Part shown: piece by piece, positions 40,103 through 51,750 of the stretch | Position numbering within the stretch: the stretch's first letter is position 1 | How the letters are laid out: every line of letters starts with the position of its first letter | DNA from: Acidobacteriota bacterium | GTDB taxonomy: Bacteria; Acidobacteriota; Terriglobia; Acidiferrales; UBA7541 | Direction of reading: 5' to 3' | DNA: 64,000 bases | NCBI GenBank assembly: GCA_013286165.1 | Contig: JABDGF010000004.1 | Span: 16,925 to 80,924, forward strand | Program-made: the position numbers and the translations under genes | The notes under the pieces: generated by a model | Database searches by the model: none | What the model was told of the DNA's origin: nothing | The model's input: only the letters and a program-made list of their open reading frames with translations

Positions 40103-41506
40103 TTAATTCGAAGAAGCGGTGAGCCCCTCCACCGACCGCGCCACCATCACCGGCGATCCCGTCGCAGGATCTTCCAAAATGAATCCCACCACGCGAATCG
40201 AAATCGGTGACGCGCCGCTGAGCGCCGAAAGCCCGCTCAGGTTAATGAAGTTCGTATCGTTGGTCGTCAGCACAGGAAGCGGTTGCGGCAACAGCACGCC
40301 CGCGGTCCAATCGTCGGTCAGCGAGAACGAACCCGCGTTGCCATTCTGAATCACCGTGCTGCCGGGAACCCACGTGCCGGCCTGCCCTTGCCGCTGAAGC
40401 ACGACGCGCTTCACCGCCAGCTGACTTTCGCCGTTCGTCGTGGTCAGCGATCCGGAAATTCCGACGCGCTGTCCCGCCGCGAGCGCCGAGTTGTTGAAGA
40501 GCAGGGTGGTGAGCGGCAGGTTGATATGTTCGATGTGATAGTTCTCGCTGCCGTTCAGGCTGAGCGTTTCGATCTGCCCGTCGCTGATGCCATTGATCGC
40601 GGGCAATTCGTCTCGCACGTAAAGGTCGGCCGCCGTGGCGCCGCCCGACGGTGGGCGAACGCTCGTCAGCAAGCCATCCAGGTAAAACTTGTTCATCGAC
40701 ACCACGTCGATCTCCGACGCGTCGATGTTGTGCGTCACCGGATCGATCGTGCCCGAGACTGCAACGATCGTGTCCGTCGTGAATGTGTTCATCGCGATCG
40801 TCGGATCGTCGAGCACCGTGCTGTCGCTCGTCGTCACCGTCCACTGCCGCCCGTGCGGCCCCTGAATGTTGAACGTGTTCGCGCCCGTTACGCCGATCAC
40901 GCCGCCCATGAATTCGTCGATGGGGATTTCGTCGGTGAGCGCGTTTTTGAGCGCCACTTCAAACACCGGATTCACCGCGCCTGTGATCTGCCCGTTCGCA
41001 TCCGTTGCAAGCGATTGCCGCAGATCGAATTCCATGCGCAGGCCGAATAGATCGGAACTCGTGACGCTCACCGGCTGATTGAAATTCACCGTTACGCTGT
41101 TTGTCGAAAGCGTGCCGTCGATCGTGCTCACCGCCGGCGGATTCACCGTCGTGTCGATGTAACCGATCACGGGCGCGGAGATCGTGATTGTCGCGGAGGA
41201 ATAGGTGCCCGTCGGAACCGACGTCAGATCGAGAAGCTGGTGCAAACCGCTCAGTTTTGCAAAATCCACTACGGCCGGCTGCGTCAGCACGCTCACGTTC
41301 GTCGTGCCGTTGTTGAGCGTGATGCCGGTCACTGTAACTTCGCACGAAACCACGCTGGGAAGCGGCGCGTCCGTGCCGATGCTGTACACCGAAGCTTGCT
41401 CCTGCGTTGGCGGCGTGGACGATCCGCCTCCACCGCCGCTGCAACTGGATAGTCCTACTGCTGATAAGATTGCGATGAACACACCCGTAGCTTTCGAGTA
41501 ACGCAT
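40103..41506 (-). CDS. DUF4382-type lipoprotein
   Basis: This 467-residue lipoprotein has a lipobox ending LSSC at Cys22, followed by a Gly/Ser tether (SGGGGGSSTPP). The N-terminal half (ASVYSIGTDAPLPSVVSCEVTVTGITL, then FAKLSGLHQLLDLTSVPTGTY) matches the DUF4382 pattern. The second half has OB-like DUF5666 repeats (GVIGVTGANTFNIQGPHGRQWTV). The cellular role is unknown, probably cell-envelope. AAGGAG lies 8 bp before the ATG. Confidence 0.85.
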   Translation of the reverse strand: MRYSKATGVFIAILSAVGLSSCSGGGGGSSTPPTQEQASVYSIGTDAPLPSVVSCEVTVTGITLNNGTTNVSVLTQPAVVDFAKLSGLHQLLDLTSVPTGTYSSATITISAPVIGYIDTTVNPPAVSTIDGTLSTNSVTVNFNQPVSVTSSDLFGLRMEFDLRQSLATDANGQITGAVNPVFEVALKNALTDEIPIDEFMGGVIGVTGANTFNIQGPHGRQWTVTTSDSTVLDDPTIAMNTFTTDTIVAVSGTIDPVTHNIDASEIDVVSMNKFYLDGLLTSVRPPSGGATAADLYVRDELPAINGISDGQIETLSLNGSENYHIEHINLPLTTLLFNNSALAAGQRVGISGSLTTTNGESQLAVKRVVLQRQGQAGTWVPGSTVIQNGNAGSFSLTDDWTAGVLLPQPLPVLTTNDTNFINLSGLSALSGASPISIRVVGFILEDPATGSPVMVARSVEGLTASSN

Positions 41507-41810
41507 TGCGTTTCTCCTTATGATGACGGACCGGTATGAAATGCCGGACTTCTAGGCCCCGAAATACCTGCGTGTGGAACCCACCGCGTGTGGAATAGTT
41601 TCGATAAATTTCGCGGAATCTGAATCGCTACCCGGCCGCTCGGTATCACGCGCGTGCAACAATTTGTTCGCTTTTGCATCGCCTTCGCGCCGAATTGGCT
41701 CTTGGCCCGCACGAGCCCTCCTTGCTGCGCTTCCACCGGCGGTTTATCATTGTGGATTCAATCTTTCATCGCTGACGCGACTGAAGAGCTTCGCACTCAA
41801 AAGGGAACTG
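41507..41810. other. Divergent intergenic region, lipoprotein gene and mrp
   Basis: These 304 bp contain the mrp promoter (41722-41750). GCGTGTGGAA occurs twice (near 41570 and 41586). The reading frame of mrp stays open far upstream, but its residues there do not resemble the family. Nothing else stands out. Confidence 0.5.
41722..41750 (+). promoter_or_regulatory. Promoter of mrp and downstream genes
   Basis: -35 TTGCTG (41722-41727), a 17-bp spacer, -10 TATCAT (41745-41750). The predicted leader is about 54 nt. It could drive the mrp-hisS-aspS-mutL-cmk run. Confidence 0.5.
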
Positions 41811-42668
41811 ATGCCTCCGGGACACGCACACGGAACACCGAACGCGCCAACGCTGGAAAAAAAGCCGCCCATCGCAGGCGTGAAAAATCTCGTCGCTGTC
41901 GCCAGCGGAAAGGGCGGCGTGGGTAAGACCACCGTCGCCGTGAACGTCGCGCTCGCCTTGAAATCGATGGGCTACTCCGTCGGCCTGATGGATGCGGACG
42001 TGTACGGCCCCAACGTGCCTGTGATGCTCGGCACAAACGAGCAGCCGCAAGCCGTGAACGACAAGACCATCATCCCCATCACCACGCACGGCCTGAAAAT
42101 GATCTCGATGGGCCTGCTCAACCCCGGCGACCGGCCGCTCGTGTGGCGCGGCCCGATGCTGCACAGCGTGATTCAGCAATTTCTGCGCAGCGTGCAGTGG
42201 GGCGAGCTGGATTATCTGCTCGTCGATTTGCCGCCGGGCACGGGTGACGTGCAGCTTTCGCTGATTCAGAGCGTCGCGGTCACCGGCGCCGTCGTCGTCA
42301 CCACGCCGTCGATCGTCGCGCTTGCCGACGTCCGCAAAGCCGTCGAAATGTTCCGCCAGGTCAACGTCGAAATTCTCGGCGTCGTCGAAAACATGAGCTA
42401 CTTCGCGTGCCCGCACTGCAATGGCCGCATCGACGTCTTCGGCCACGGCGAAGGCCAGCACATGGCCGAATCGTTTCGCGTCCCATTTCTTGGGGAGATT
42501 GAGATCGACCCGCAGATTCGCATCGGCGGAGACACGGGGAAGCCCGTTGCGTCGCTGGGCGAAGACGCGCCGGGTGGCAAGAGCATTTTCAACGTTGCGC
42601 GCCGGCTCGTTGAACGGCTCGATCAGGTGAACGCGGCAGCCGCTGGACCTGTGGTTCAGATCCTTTAG
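41811..42668 (+). CDS. mrp: Mrp/ApbC-type iron-sulfur cluster carrier ATPase
   Basis: This P-loop ATPase carries Fe-S clusters to target proteins. The ATG at 41811 gives 285 residues with the deviant Walker A SGKGGVGKT at 32-40 and the DVYGPN and DLPPGTGD motifs. CPHC at 200-203 is the cluster-bridging pair of the dimer. The N-terminal MIP18 (DUF59) domain found in many Mrp proteins is missing, so this is the short form. GGGAA precedes the ATG. Confidence 0.94.
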   Translation: MPPGHAHGTPNAPTLEKKPPIAGVKNLVAVASGKGGVGKTTVAVNVALALKSMGYSVGLMDADVYGPNVPVMLGTNEQPQAVNDKTIIPITTHGLKMISMGLLNPGDRPLVWRGPMLHSVIQQFLRSVQWGELDYLLVDLPPGTGDVQLSLIQSVAVTGAVVVTTPSIVALADVRKAVEMFRQVNVEILGVVENMSYFACPHCNGRIDVFGHGEGQHMAESFRVPFLGEIEIDPQIRIGGDTGKPVASLGEDAPGGKSIFNVARRLVERLDQVNAAAAGPVVQIL

Positions 42669-42686
42669 TTCGAGAACGAGGGAAAT

Positions 42687-43205
42687 TTGATTCGACCCTA
42701 CCGCGGACGCATGCCCCAGATCGCCGCCACCGCCTACGTGGATCCGGCGGCCGTGATCATCGGTGACGTGGTGCTCGGCGAGCACTCGAGCGTGTGGCCC
42801 TGCGCCGTGATTCGCGGCGACGTGCATTACATCCGCATCGGCGCGCGCTCCAATGTGCAGGATAATTCCGTGCTGCACGTGATGCGCGATACGAACCCGC
42901 TCGTGCTCGGCGACAACGTCACCGTCGGCCACAGCGTCACGCTGCACGGCTGCACCATCGAATCGCGCTGCCTGATCGGAATGGGTAGCATCATTTTGAA
43001 TGGTGTTGTGATCGGCACCGGCTCGATCGTCGCCGCGGGCACATTGATTCCGGAGCGCACCGTGATCCCTCCGGGCAGCCTCGTGATGGGCTCGCCCGGC
43101 AAGGTCCGCCGCCCACTCACCGACGAGGACCAAGCCTCCATCGACCGCTACGCGCAAAATTATTTCGAGTACAAAGAAATCTACAGGGCCGAGCCGACTG
43201 CGTAA
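42687..43205 (+). CDS. Gamma-carbonic-anhydrase-like hexapeptide protein
   Basis: The 172 residues form a left-handed beta-helix of hexapeptide repeats (GDVVLGEHSSVWPCAVIRGDVHYIRIG, then VGHSVTLHGCTIESRCLIGMGSIILNG). His residues in RGDVHYI and VGHSVTLHG fit the zinc ligands of the gamma-carbonic anhydrase/YrdA group. The start is TTG at 42687 after GAGGGAAA. Its stop overlaps the hisS ATG by one base, so the two are coupled. Confidence 0.9.
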   Translation: MIRPYRGRMPQIAATAYVDPAAVIIGDVVLGEHSSVWPCAVIRGDVHYIRIGARSNVQDNSVLHVMRDTNPLVLGDNVTVGHSVTLHGCTIESRCLIGMGSIILNGVVIGTGSIVAAGTLIPERTVIPPGSLVMGSPGKVRRPLTDEDQASIDRYAQNYFEYKEIYRAEPTA

Positions 43206-44527
43206 TGAACGAGAAGAAACAATTTCGAGCCATTAAAGGGACGCGTGACATCACGCCGCCAGATTCAGCGCTTTGGAACTGGTTTGAGCGCACCGCGCGC
43301 GACACTTTTGAAAGCTTCAATTTCCGCGAAATTCGTCTGCCAATCTTCGAGGAGACGTCGCTCTTCGCTCGCTCCGTCGGCGGCGAGACCGACATCGTCT
43401 CGAAGGAGATGTACACCTTCGCCGATCGGTCGAGTTCGGCCACGCCTGAGGGCGCGCCCGCCGATCCCGGCGATTTGATTTCGCTCCGTCCCGAAGCCAC
43501 AGCCAGCACGATGCGCGCCTACATCGAGCACGGCATGCACGCGCTGCCCGGCAACGTGAAGCTCTACTACATCGGCCCGATGTTCCGCCGCGAACGCCCG
43601 CAGAAGGGCCGCTACCGCCAGTTCTACCAGATCGGCGCCGAAGTCCTCGGCTCGTCCGACGCGCCCGCCATCGACGCCGAAGTGATCGAGATGCTGATGC
43701 TGTTTTTCCAGCGCGTCGGCCTTACGCGCACCACGCTGTACATCAATTCGATTGGCGACAAGAATTGCCGCCCCGCCTACGTCGAACTGCTGCGCGCGGA
43801 ACTCCAAAAAGTAAAAGAACAGCTGGGAGCAGACAGCCAGCGCCGCATCGATACGAATCCGCTTCGCGTACTCGATTCCAAAGTTCCGCACGAACAGGAA
43901 ATCATCGCGAAACTCCCGCGCATCGCCGACCACCTGTGCGACGCGTGCAAAGAAAACTACGCCGGCCTCAAGAGGGAACTCGCACTCCGCGGAATCACCT
44001 ACGAAGAAAACTGGCGCCTCGTCCGCGGTCTCGACTACTACACGCGCACCACGTTCGAAGTGATCGCCGAAGGCCTCGGCTCGCAGAATGCCGTCTGCGG
44101 TGGCGGCCGCTACGACGGCCTTGTGGAATTGCTCGGCGGCCAGCCCACAAAAGGCATCGGCTTTGCCATCGGCAGCGACCGCTCGATTCTTTCCATCCAG
44201 GAATCGGGAAACTTGCCGCAGCTGCCCGGCCTCGACGTCTTCGTCGCGTGGATGGGCATGGACACGTACCCGACGGCCGTGAAAATCGCCCGCAGCCTCC
44301 GCGATGCAGGCTTCGACGTTGAGCTGCCCGCCGAAGAAATGAAATTCAAGAAGTTGCTCAACCTGGCGGACCGCCTCGGCGCCCGCTACGCCCTGATCAT
44401 CGGCAGTGACGAAGTAGCGTCAGGGACGTTTACATTGAAACGGCTCTCGGATGCGGACCAAAAGAAGCTGAACGAAGCGAATTTGCTGGAAACTTTGCGA
44501 AGTGAAAGACGAGGAACACGTGCTTGA
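43205..44527 (+). CDS. hisS: Histidyl-tRNA synthetase
   Basis: This class II synthetase charges tRNA-His. The 440 residues include [22 protein letters not shown], motif 2 ([23 protein letters not shown]), the histidine-specific [12 protein letters not shown] and motif 3 ([13 protein letters not shown]...GFAIGSDR), then the anticodon-binding domain. The start overlaps the preceding gene (TAATG), and the stop overlaps aspS by 8 bases. Confidence 0.97.
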   Translation: MNEKKQFRAIKGTRDITPPDSALWNWFERTARDTFESFNFREIRLPIFEETSLFARSVGGETDIVSKEMYTFADRSSSATPEGAPADPGDLISLRPEATASTMRAYIEHGMHALPGNVKLYYIGPMFRRERPQKGRYRQFYQIGAEVLGSSDAPAIDAEVIEMLMLFFQRVGLTRTTLYINSIGDKNCRPAYVELLRAELQKVKEQLGADSQRRIDTNPLRVLDSKVPHEQEIIAKLPRIADHLCDACKENYAGLKRELALRGITYEENWRLVRGLDYYTRTTFEVIAEGLGSQNAVCGGGRYDGLVELLGGQPTKGIGFAIGSDRSILSIQESGNLPQLPGLDVFVAWMGMDTYPTAVKIARSLRDAGFDVELPAEEMKFKKLLNLADRLGARYALIIGSDEVASGTFTLKRLSDADQKKLNEANLLETLRSERRGTRA

Positions 44528-46298
44528 TACTTTGGGTGAACTAAAACGCACAAATTATTGCGGAGCTTTGCGCGCATCCGACGCGGATAAAGAAGTAGTT
44601 CTCATGGGCTGGGTCCATCGCCGCCGCGACCTCGGCCAGCTGATCTTCATCGACCTGCGCGACCGCGCGGGCATCGCGCAAATCGTGTTCAATAAAGAAC
44701 TCGACGGGGAAGCGCATAAGAAAGCCGAAGAGCTGCGCTCCGAATTCGTCGTCGCTGTGAAGGGGAAAGTCACGAAGCGCCAGAAGGCCAATCCCGACCT
44801 GCCCACCGGCGAAGTGGAAGTGATGGCCTCGTCGCTCTCGATCCTCAACACGTCGAAAACGCCGCCCTTCCAGATCGAAGACGAAGTCACCGCCAGCGAA
44901 GAAACGCGCCTGCGCTACCGCTATCTCGACCTGCGCCGCCCGAAGCTCCACAGCAATATCGAGCTGCGCCACCACATCGTCCTCACGATGCGCAAGACGC
45001 TCAGCGACCTCGGCTTCTTCGAGATCGAAACGCCGCTGCTCACGCGCTCCACGCCCGAAGGCGCGCGCGACTGCCTCGTCCCCAGCCGCATCCATCACGG
45101 CCAGTTCTACGCGCTGCCGCAGTCGCCACAAATTTTCAAACAGATCCTGATGATCTCCGGCATGGACCGCTACTTCCAAATCTGCAAATGCATCCGCGAC
45201 GAAGATTTCAGAGCCGACCGCCAGCTCGAATTCACGCAGCTCGACCTTGAAATGTCGTTCCCGCGTCAGGAAGATATTTTCCACATAATCGAGCAGGTCA
45301 TGGTCGCAACGCTTGGCGTGATCGGCGTGAAAGCCACCGCGCCCTTCCGCCATCTTGATTACAAAGTCGCGCTCGCAAAGTACGGCTCCGACAAACCCGA
45401 CCTGCGCTTCGGCATGGAACTGCACAACGTCACGCCGCACTTCGAGCCCGCGCGCGAGACCTTCAAATTTGAAGGTAACATCCAGGCCGTCGTCGCGCCC
45501 GGTGCTGCCGCGTGGTCGCGCAAGCAGATCGACGAACTCGTCGAAGCAGGGAAGGCCGCCGGAGCGAAGGGCGTTTACACCGTGAAAGTCACCGCCGAAG
45601 GCATCACCTCGGCGCTCGAAAAAAATCTCGGCGCAGACGGGCTCAAAAAACTCGTCGAAGCGCTCGGCGCGAAACCTGGCGATCTGATCGTCGCCGCATC
45701 ATCGAAGGACCAGATTCCTCACACTGATACCTCGCTCAACGTCGGCGGCGCGCTTCGCCTTTACCTCGGCGACAAACTCAACCTCATCGACCGCTCCAAG
45801 TGGGAGTTCGCGTGGATCACCGGCTTCGCGCTGTTTGAATGGAGCGAGCGCGATAAACGCTGGGTCAGCGCGCAGCACCCGTTCACCGGAATCTACGAGG
45901 AAGACATCGAGAAACTCGAAACCGCGCCGTGGGAGTGCCGCTCGAAGGGCTACGACCTCGTGCTCAACGGCAACGAACTCGGCTCCGGCTCGATTCGAAT
46001 TCACCGGCAAGACGTGCAGGCGCGCATGTTCAAAGCGCTCGGTCTCTCGGACGAAACGGCTCGCCACCGCTTCGGCTTTTTCCTGGACGCGCTTACCTAC
46101 GGTACGCCTCCGCACGGCGGCATCGCGCTCGGCATCGACCGCATCGCCATGCTGCTCGCCGGCGAAAAATCGCTGCGCGACGTGATCGCGTTCCCGAAAA
46201 CCACCAAGGCCCAGGACCTGATGTCCGAAGCACCCTCGAGCGTCGATCCCGACCAGCTCGACGAACTCGGCATTCAGATCAAGCCGGAAGTGAAGTAA
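44520..46298 (+). CDS. aspS: Aspartyl-tRNA synthetase, bacterial type
   Basis: This is a class II synthetase of 592 residues with the N-terminal OB domain ([26 protein letters not shown]), motif 1/2 ([36 protein letters not shown]), a bacterial GAD insertion and motif 3 ([28 protein letters not shown]). I chose the GTG at 44520 because GAGG lies 5 bp upstream; a GTG at 44502 is also in frame. It overlaps hisS by 8 bases. Whether it discriminates against tRNA-Asn cannot be told from this window. Confidence 0.96.
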   Translation: MLDTLGELKRTNYCGALRASDADKEVVLMGWVHRRRDLGQLIFIDLRDRAGIAQIVFNKELDGEAHKKAEELRSEFVVAVKGKVTKRQKANPDLPTGEVEVMASSLSILNTSKTPPFQIEDEVTASEETRLRYRYLDLRRPKLHSNIELRHHIVLTMRKTLSDLGFFEIETPLLTRSTPEGARDCLVPSRIHHGQFYALPQSPQIFKQILMISGMDRYFQICKCIRDEDFRADRQLEFTQLDLEMSFPRQEDIFHIIEQVMVATLGVIGVKATAPFRHLDYKVALAKYGSDKPDLRFGMELHNVTPHFEPARETFKFEGNIQAVVAPGAAAWSRKQIDELVEAGKAAGAKGVYTVKVTAEGITSALEKNLGADGLKKLVEALGAKPGDLIVAASSKDQIPHTDTSLNVGGALRLYLGDKLNLIDRSKWEFAWITGFALFEWSERDKRWVSAQHPFTGIYEEDIEKLETAPWECRSKGYDLVLNGNELGSGSIRIHRQDVQARMFKALGLSDETARHRFGFFLDALTYGTPPHGGIALGIDRIAMLLAGEKSLRDVIAFPKTTKAQDLMSEAPSSVDPDQLDELGIQIKPEVK

Positions 46299-46397
46299 CC
46301 TGTCGCGCGTGTTTCGATGTGAAACGCGGCCGCGAGCGCCGAAAGTGTTTCAGAACGAGATGGCGCGCGACTTGCACTTGTTTTTACGGGCCTAACG

Positions 46398-48419
46398 ATG
46401 AGCCGCATACGCATTCTTCCGGAAAACGTCGCCAATAAAATCGCCGCCGGCGAAGTTGTCGAACGCCCCGCGTCGGTCGTAAAGGAGCTCCTCGAAAACG
46501 CGCTCGACGCCGGCGCGAAATCGATCCGCATCGAAGTTGAATCCGGCGGCAAGCGCCTGATCCGCATCACCGACGACGGCTGTGGCATGAACCCGGACGA
46601 TTCGCTGCTCGCCTTCGAGCGCCACGCCACCTCGAAAATCCGCGGCGCGGAAGACCTGCTCTCGATCGCCACGCTCGGCTTCCGCGGTGAAGCGCTTCCG
46701 ACGATCGCCGCCGTCTCGCGTCTCGTGCTTGAAACGCGCGCCACCGAAGAAGACGCCGGGACGCGCGTCGAATTCGCCGGAGGCAAGCTCGTCAGCGTGA
46801 AGCCCGCCGGCGCGCCTTCCGGCACCTCCATCACCGTCAGCGATATTTTTTACGCCGTCCCCGCGCGCCGCAAATTCCTGAAGTCCGAAACCACCGAACT
46901 CGGCCACATCGCCTCGCTCGTCACGCACTACGCGCTCGCGCATCCCGAAGTTCACTTCGTCTTGAAAACTCCCACACAAGACATTCTCGACTGCGCTCCC
47001 GTCGAACGTCTCGCCGATCGCGTTTATCAAATCTTCGGCCGCCAGGCGCTCGAAGAACTCACCGAAATTCCGTTCACCGAAGCGCCCGTCCGTAGCGCGA
47101 TCACCGAGCCGCCGCTGGAAGCAACCGAACAAGCCGCGACCATAAAAGTGAGCGGCTTCACCGCGCGTCCCGAAGTGCAGCGCTCGAATCGCAACGGCAT
47201 CTACATTTTCGTCAATCGCCGCCTCGTGCGCGATCGTCTCCTCCTCCATGCCATCGGTGAGGCGTATCGCAATATCGTGCCGCCGGGGGTTTTTCCGGTC
47301 ACGCTGCTGTTTCTCGAGATGCCGTATGAAGAAGTCGATGTGAACGTGCATCCCGCGAAAATCGAAGTCCGCTTCCGCCACCCGCAGTTCATTCACGATT
47401 TCACGCGCGATGCGATTCGCCACGCGCTGTCGCTTGCGCGTTCCGTCCCGGGCTTTCAGCCCGCGCCGGGAGTCACAGCCGCCGCAGCTGCAGCCGGACA
47501 CGCCGCGTACAACGGCGGCTACGGTTCCACCTTCGCTTCGGCCGAAGCGCGCGCCGTGATTCCGGATTCGAACGCCTCCGCCGCGGGCGCAGCCACCGCC
47601 GGCCCGCCGCGCGCCGTGATTCCCACTTCACTCGGCTACACGCCCGGCGCCGCCGAAGCTTTCGAGCTTTCCGGCACGCCCGACCGCCCGATTCCGCAGC
47701 GCCTCCAATTTGAAAGCGAAAGCGCGATCGCGCTCGATAATCCCGCGACGGCGCAATCGACGCACATCGTCCCGCCGATCGTGGATGCCACCGCAACCGC
47801 AGCCGCGAATTCCCCCGGCGCGCTACCCACCATCGAACAGATCGCCGACTTGAAGCCCCTCGGCCAGGTCAGCGCCAGCTTCATCGTCGCCGTCAATGGC
47901 GAAGGCCTCTGGATCATCGACCAGCACGTCGCGCACGAGCGCATCCTTTTCGAGCAGCATCTCCGCGCGCGCCGCGAAGGAGAACTCGGCGGCCAGCGCC
48001 TGCTTGCGCCGATCGTCGTCGAGCTGAGCCCACGGCAAATCGTCATCTTCGAGCAGATCGCGGAAGAACTCGGCGCGAACGGCTTTGAAGCCGAGCTGAT
48101 GGGCGCGCGCAGCGTCGCCATTCACGCCGCGCCCGCCGGCGTCACCAGCGGCGATGCAGAACGCCTGCTCTTTGAAATTCTCGACGGCATCGCGCGCGAA
48201 AATCAGGCCATCTCGATCGATTCGCTCCAGGCGAAAATCGCCGCCTCCACCTCGTGCCACGCCGCCATCAAAGTGAATACGCCGCTCGACTCCACAAAAA
48301 TGGAGTGGCTCCTCGGCGAACTCGCGAAAACCGAATACCCGATGAGCTGCCCGCACGGCCGCCCCGTCGTGCTGCGCTATTCCGTCCGAGAAATCGAGCG
48401 CGCCTTCAAACGGATTTGA
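46398..48419 (+). CDS. mutL: DNA mismatch repair protein MutL
   Basis: MutL links mismatch recognition to strand removal. The N-terminal GHKL ATPase has ELLENALDAGA, DDGCGM and GFRGEALPTIAAVSR. A Pro/Ala-rich linker (about residues 355-470) leads to the dimerisation domain. That domain carries DQHVAHERILFE near residue 508, fitting the nuclease motif DQHA-x2-E-x4-E apart from Val for Ala, so it is probably an endonuclease-type MutL. It has 673 residues. Confidence 0.96.
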   Translation: MSRIRILPENVANKIAAGEVVERPASVVKELLENALDAGAKSIRIEVESGGKRLIRITDDGCGMNPDDSLLAFERHATSKIRGAEDLLSIATLGFRGEALPTIAAVSRLVLETRATEEDAGTRVEFAGGKLVSVKPAGAPSGTSITVSDIFYAVPARRKFLKSETTELGHIASLVTHYALAHPEVHFVLKTPTQDILDCAPVERLADRVYQIFGRQALEELTEIPFTEAPVRSAITEPPLEATEQAATIKVSGFTARPEVQRSNRNGIYIFVNRRLVRDRLLLHAIGEAYRNIVPPGVFPVTLLFLEMPYEEVDVNVHPAKIEVRFRHPQFIHDFTRDAIRHALSLARSVPGFQPAPGVTAAAAAAGHAAYNGGYGSTFASAEARAVIPDSNASAAGAATAGPPRAVIPTSLGYTPGAAEAFELSGTPDRPIPQRLQFESESAIALDNPATAQSTHIVPPIVDATATAAANSPGALPTIEQIADLKPLGQVSASFIVAVNGEGLWIIDQHVAHERILFEQHLRARREGELGGQRLLAPIVVELSPRQIVIFEQIAEELGANGFEAELMGARSVAIHAAPAGVTSGDAERLLFEILDGIARENQAISIDSLQAKIAASTSCHAAIKVNTPLDSTKMEWLLGELAKTEYPMSCPHGRPVVLRYSVREIERAFKRI

Positions 48420-48424
48420 CCAGC

Positions 48425-49123
48425 ATGAAGCAGTGGATCATCGCAATCGACGGTCCCGTCGGCTCGGGGAAGAGCACGCTCGCCCGCCGCGTCGCCGAAT
48501 TGATGGGCTACATCTACATCGACACTGGCGCGATGTACCGCGCGCTAGCGCTCAAAGCGCTCAACCGCGGCCTCTCGCTCGATGCCGACGCCGAACTCGA
48601 ATCGCTCGCGCAGGCGACGCGGATCGACCTCCAAGCCAACTCCGATGCCGGTGCCGGCACGCAGCGCATCCTACTGGACGGCGAAGACGTCACAACCGCC
48701 ATCCGCACGCCCGAAGTTTCGCAAGCCGCCTCGAAAGTCGCGGTCAACGCCGGGGTCCGCCACGTTCTCGTTGCCGAGCAGCGCCGCGCCGGCATCGCGG
48801 GCGGAGTCGTGATGGAGGGCCGAGACATCGGCAGCGTCGTCTTTCCCGAAGCCGAGCTGAAAATCTTCCTTACCGCCTCTCCCGAAATTCGCGCCCAGCG
48901 CCGCTGGCGCGAGCACCAGCAAAAAGGCGATCAGATCGATCTTCAGCGCACGCTCGAAGAAATCCGCGAACGCGACAAGCGCGACGTCGGCCGCGCCACC
49001 TCGCCCCTCGTCCGCGCCGCCGACGCCGTCTTCGTCGATTCCACTGCCATGGAACCCGAAGAAGTTGCGAAGCTCGTCGTCATGCTCGCCAACGACGGCC
49101 TCGCCCGCCGCGCCACGAAATAG
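48425..49123 (+). CDS. cmk: Cytidylate kinase
   Basis: This enzyme phosphorylates CMP and dCMP. The ATG at 48425, 5 bp after the mutL stop, gives 232 residues beginning MKQWIIAIDGPVGSGKSTLA (P-loop). YIDTGAMYRALALKAL, GGVVMEGRDIGSVVFPEAELKIFL and KRDVGRATSPLVRAADAVFVDS are the family's substrate and lid motifs. Confidence 0.97.
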   Translation: MKQWIIAIDGPVGSGKSTLARRVAELMGYIYIDTGAMYRALALKALNRGLSLDADAELESLAQATRIDLQANSDAGAGTQRILLDGEDVTTAIRTPEVSQAASKVAVNAGVRHVLVAEQRRAGIAGGVVMEGRDIGSVVFPEAELKIFLTASPEIRAQRRWREHQQKGDQIDLQRTLEEIRERDKRDVGRATSPLVRAADAVFVDSTAMEPEEVAKLVVMLANDGLARRATK

Positions 49124-49194
49124 CCCGCTCGCCGGTCAATTTCGCGTAGACTGTCTTCGTGTCAAGCGCGCGGCGGCGCTTTCGAGGTCAAGCT

Positions 49195-50262
49195 ATGCTG
49201 CGTCGCGCGTTTCTACGCTCGCTTCTCCTTTGCGCTGCTTTGTGGCACTTCCTGCCGGGTACGTTTTACTCTCAAGAAACCGCGGAAATCTCCCGGAGCT
49301 ACCCGCTCCCGTGCCAGCCCGATTCCATCGCCGCGTCAGCCGACGGCAGCACAGTCTGGATCGCGTGTGAAGAAAAAGGGAACGGTTCGCTCAAATCAGA
49401 CTGGGTGTACAGAAACTGAGTGTACGCCCTCGATGTCACATCGGGCCGCATTCAGAAAATCTCCACGGGCCACGGTTTCGTCAACTTTCTGCCGTCTCCG
49501 CACGGAGTGGACGCCGTGATGACGCGGCTGGGAGAAATGCACTCCAAGCACGCGTTGCTTCTCAGCGGTGCGAAGATCGTGAAGGAGCTTCCGATCGATT
49601 GGCCTATCGCGTGGAACTCCGAGGGAACGAAACTCTATTTCGAAGCCGGCTCCACGTCGCAAGGGGAAGCTTGGGATATTTTGGGAATTCTGCATCTGAA
49701 CGGCATGTCGATCGAGAAAGTCCAGCTTACGTCAGCCGCGGAAGGCATCGAAGTGTGTGCCGCGACCGGTGAAATCTATCAGGGCGACCCCGAACTGGAT
49801 CGAGAAGGGAATTTGAGTTTCGAGGTCCGGGTATACGACTCGAACGGGAAATTCCTTCGCAAGCCGGCCGGCATTCCGTCAGGCCGTTTTTCGGCGAACT
49901 GCCGTTACATGGCCACAGACGATTCCTTTCACGGCCCAGTCCCGTGGGAAATCTTCGACGTCGCCGCAGGAAAACGGCTCGAGCTATTCCCGGATCCCGA
50001 TCATTCCGGCAGCTCGTGGCAACGCTTCGTCGCATGGAACCCGCGCACCGAAAATCTCTGCTTGCGGATTCTGGAGACGCCGGTGAAAGACAGCGCCACG
50101 GAGACGAATACCGTACTGCAAATCGCAGACGCGGCGACGGGGAAGCTCGTCGCTTCTCGCGCGGACTTCGGCGACGTGGTTACCTGGTCGAGCGATGGTG
50201 AGAGCGTCCTCGTCGCGAAAGACTCCAAATTGACGATCGTGCCGCTGAGCGCCCTTCGCTGA
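49195..50262 (+). pseudogene. Secreted beta-propeller-like gene interrupted by in-frame TGA
   Basis: A 75-codon frame from ATG 49195 (signal peptide LRSLLLCAALWHFLPGTFYS, then a strand with ADGSTVWIACEEK) ends at TGA 49417-49419. The same frame continues open from 49420 to 50262 with matching repeat-like content (VYALDVTSGRIQKI, WSSDGESVLVAKDSKLTIVPL). The stop sits in SDWVYRN-stop-VYALD, where TGG to TGA in a WVY repeat would explain it. It may be a recent pseudogene, a sequencing error, or two parts with reinitiation at the GTG next to the stop. The full product would be about 355 residues. Confidence 0.65.
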
Positions 50263-50277
50263 GCGTGCCAACCAAAA

Positions 50278-50318
50278 CAAAAGCGCGCATAGCCCGCGAA
50301 GGCCGTGCGCGTTTTTTT
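50278..50318. terminator. Bidirectional terminator between the propeller gene and rho
   Basis: Arms CGCGCA (50284-50289) and TGCGCG (50306-50311) are flanked by an A-run on the left and seven T on the right. It lies between converging genes and can serve both. Confidence 0.75.
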
Positions 50319-50345
50319 GAATTGCAGGTTCTGTAGCGTACCGGT

Positions 50346-51614
<1,269 letters not shown>

Positions 51615-51750
51615 TGCTTCTTGTTCCTCTTCTTTTTTCTTCATTGTGCTTTCTGTGGTTTCCGATTGGACTACGGGCGGGTGGAAGGCAGGTACCAGCC
51701 AATCTGTCCAGACTTTAGAGACTTACAAACGGGATATGTTCAGACTTTCT

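Noticed and set aside
49417..49419. Selenocysteine codon
   Set aside because: The context favours a Trp codon changed to TGA, the predicted protein is a propeller and not a redox enzyme, and no downstream SECIS-like hairpin was evident by eye.
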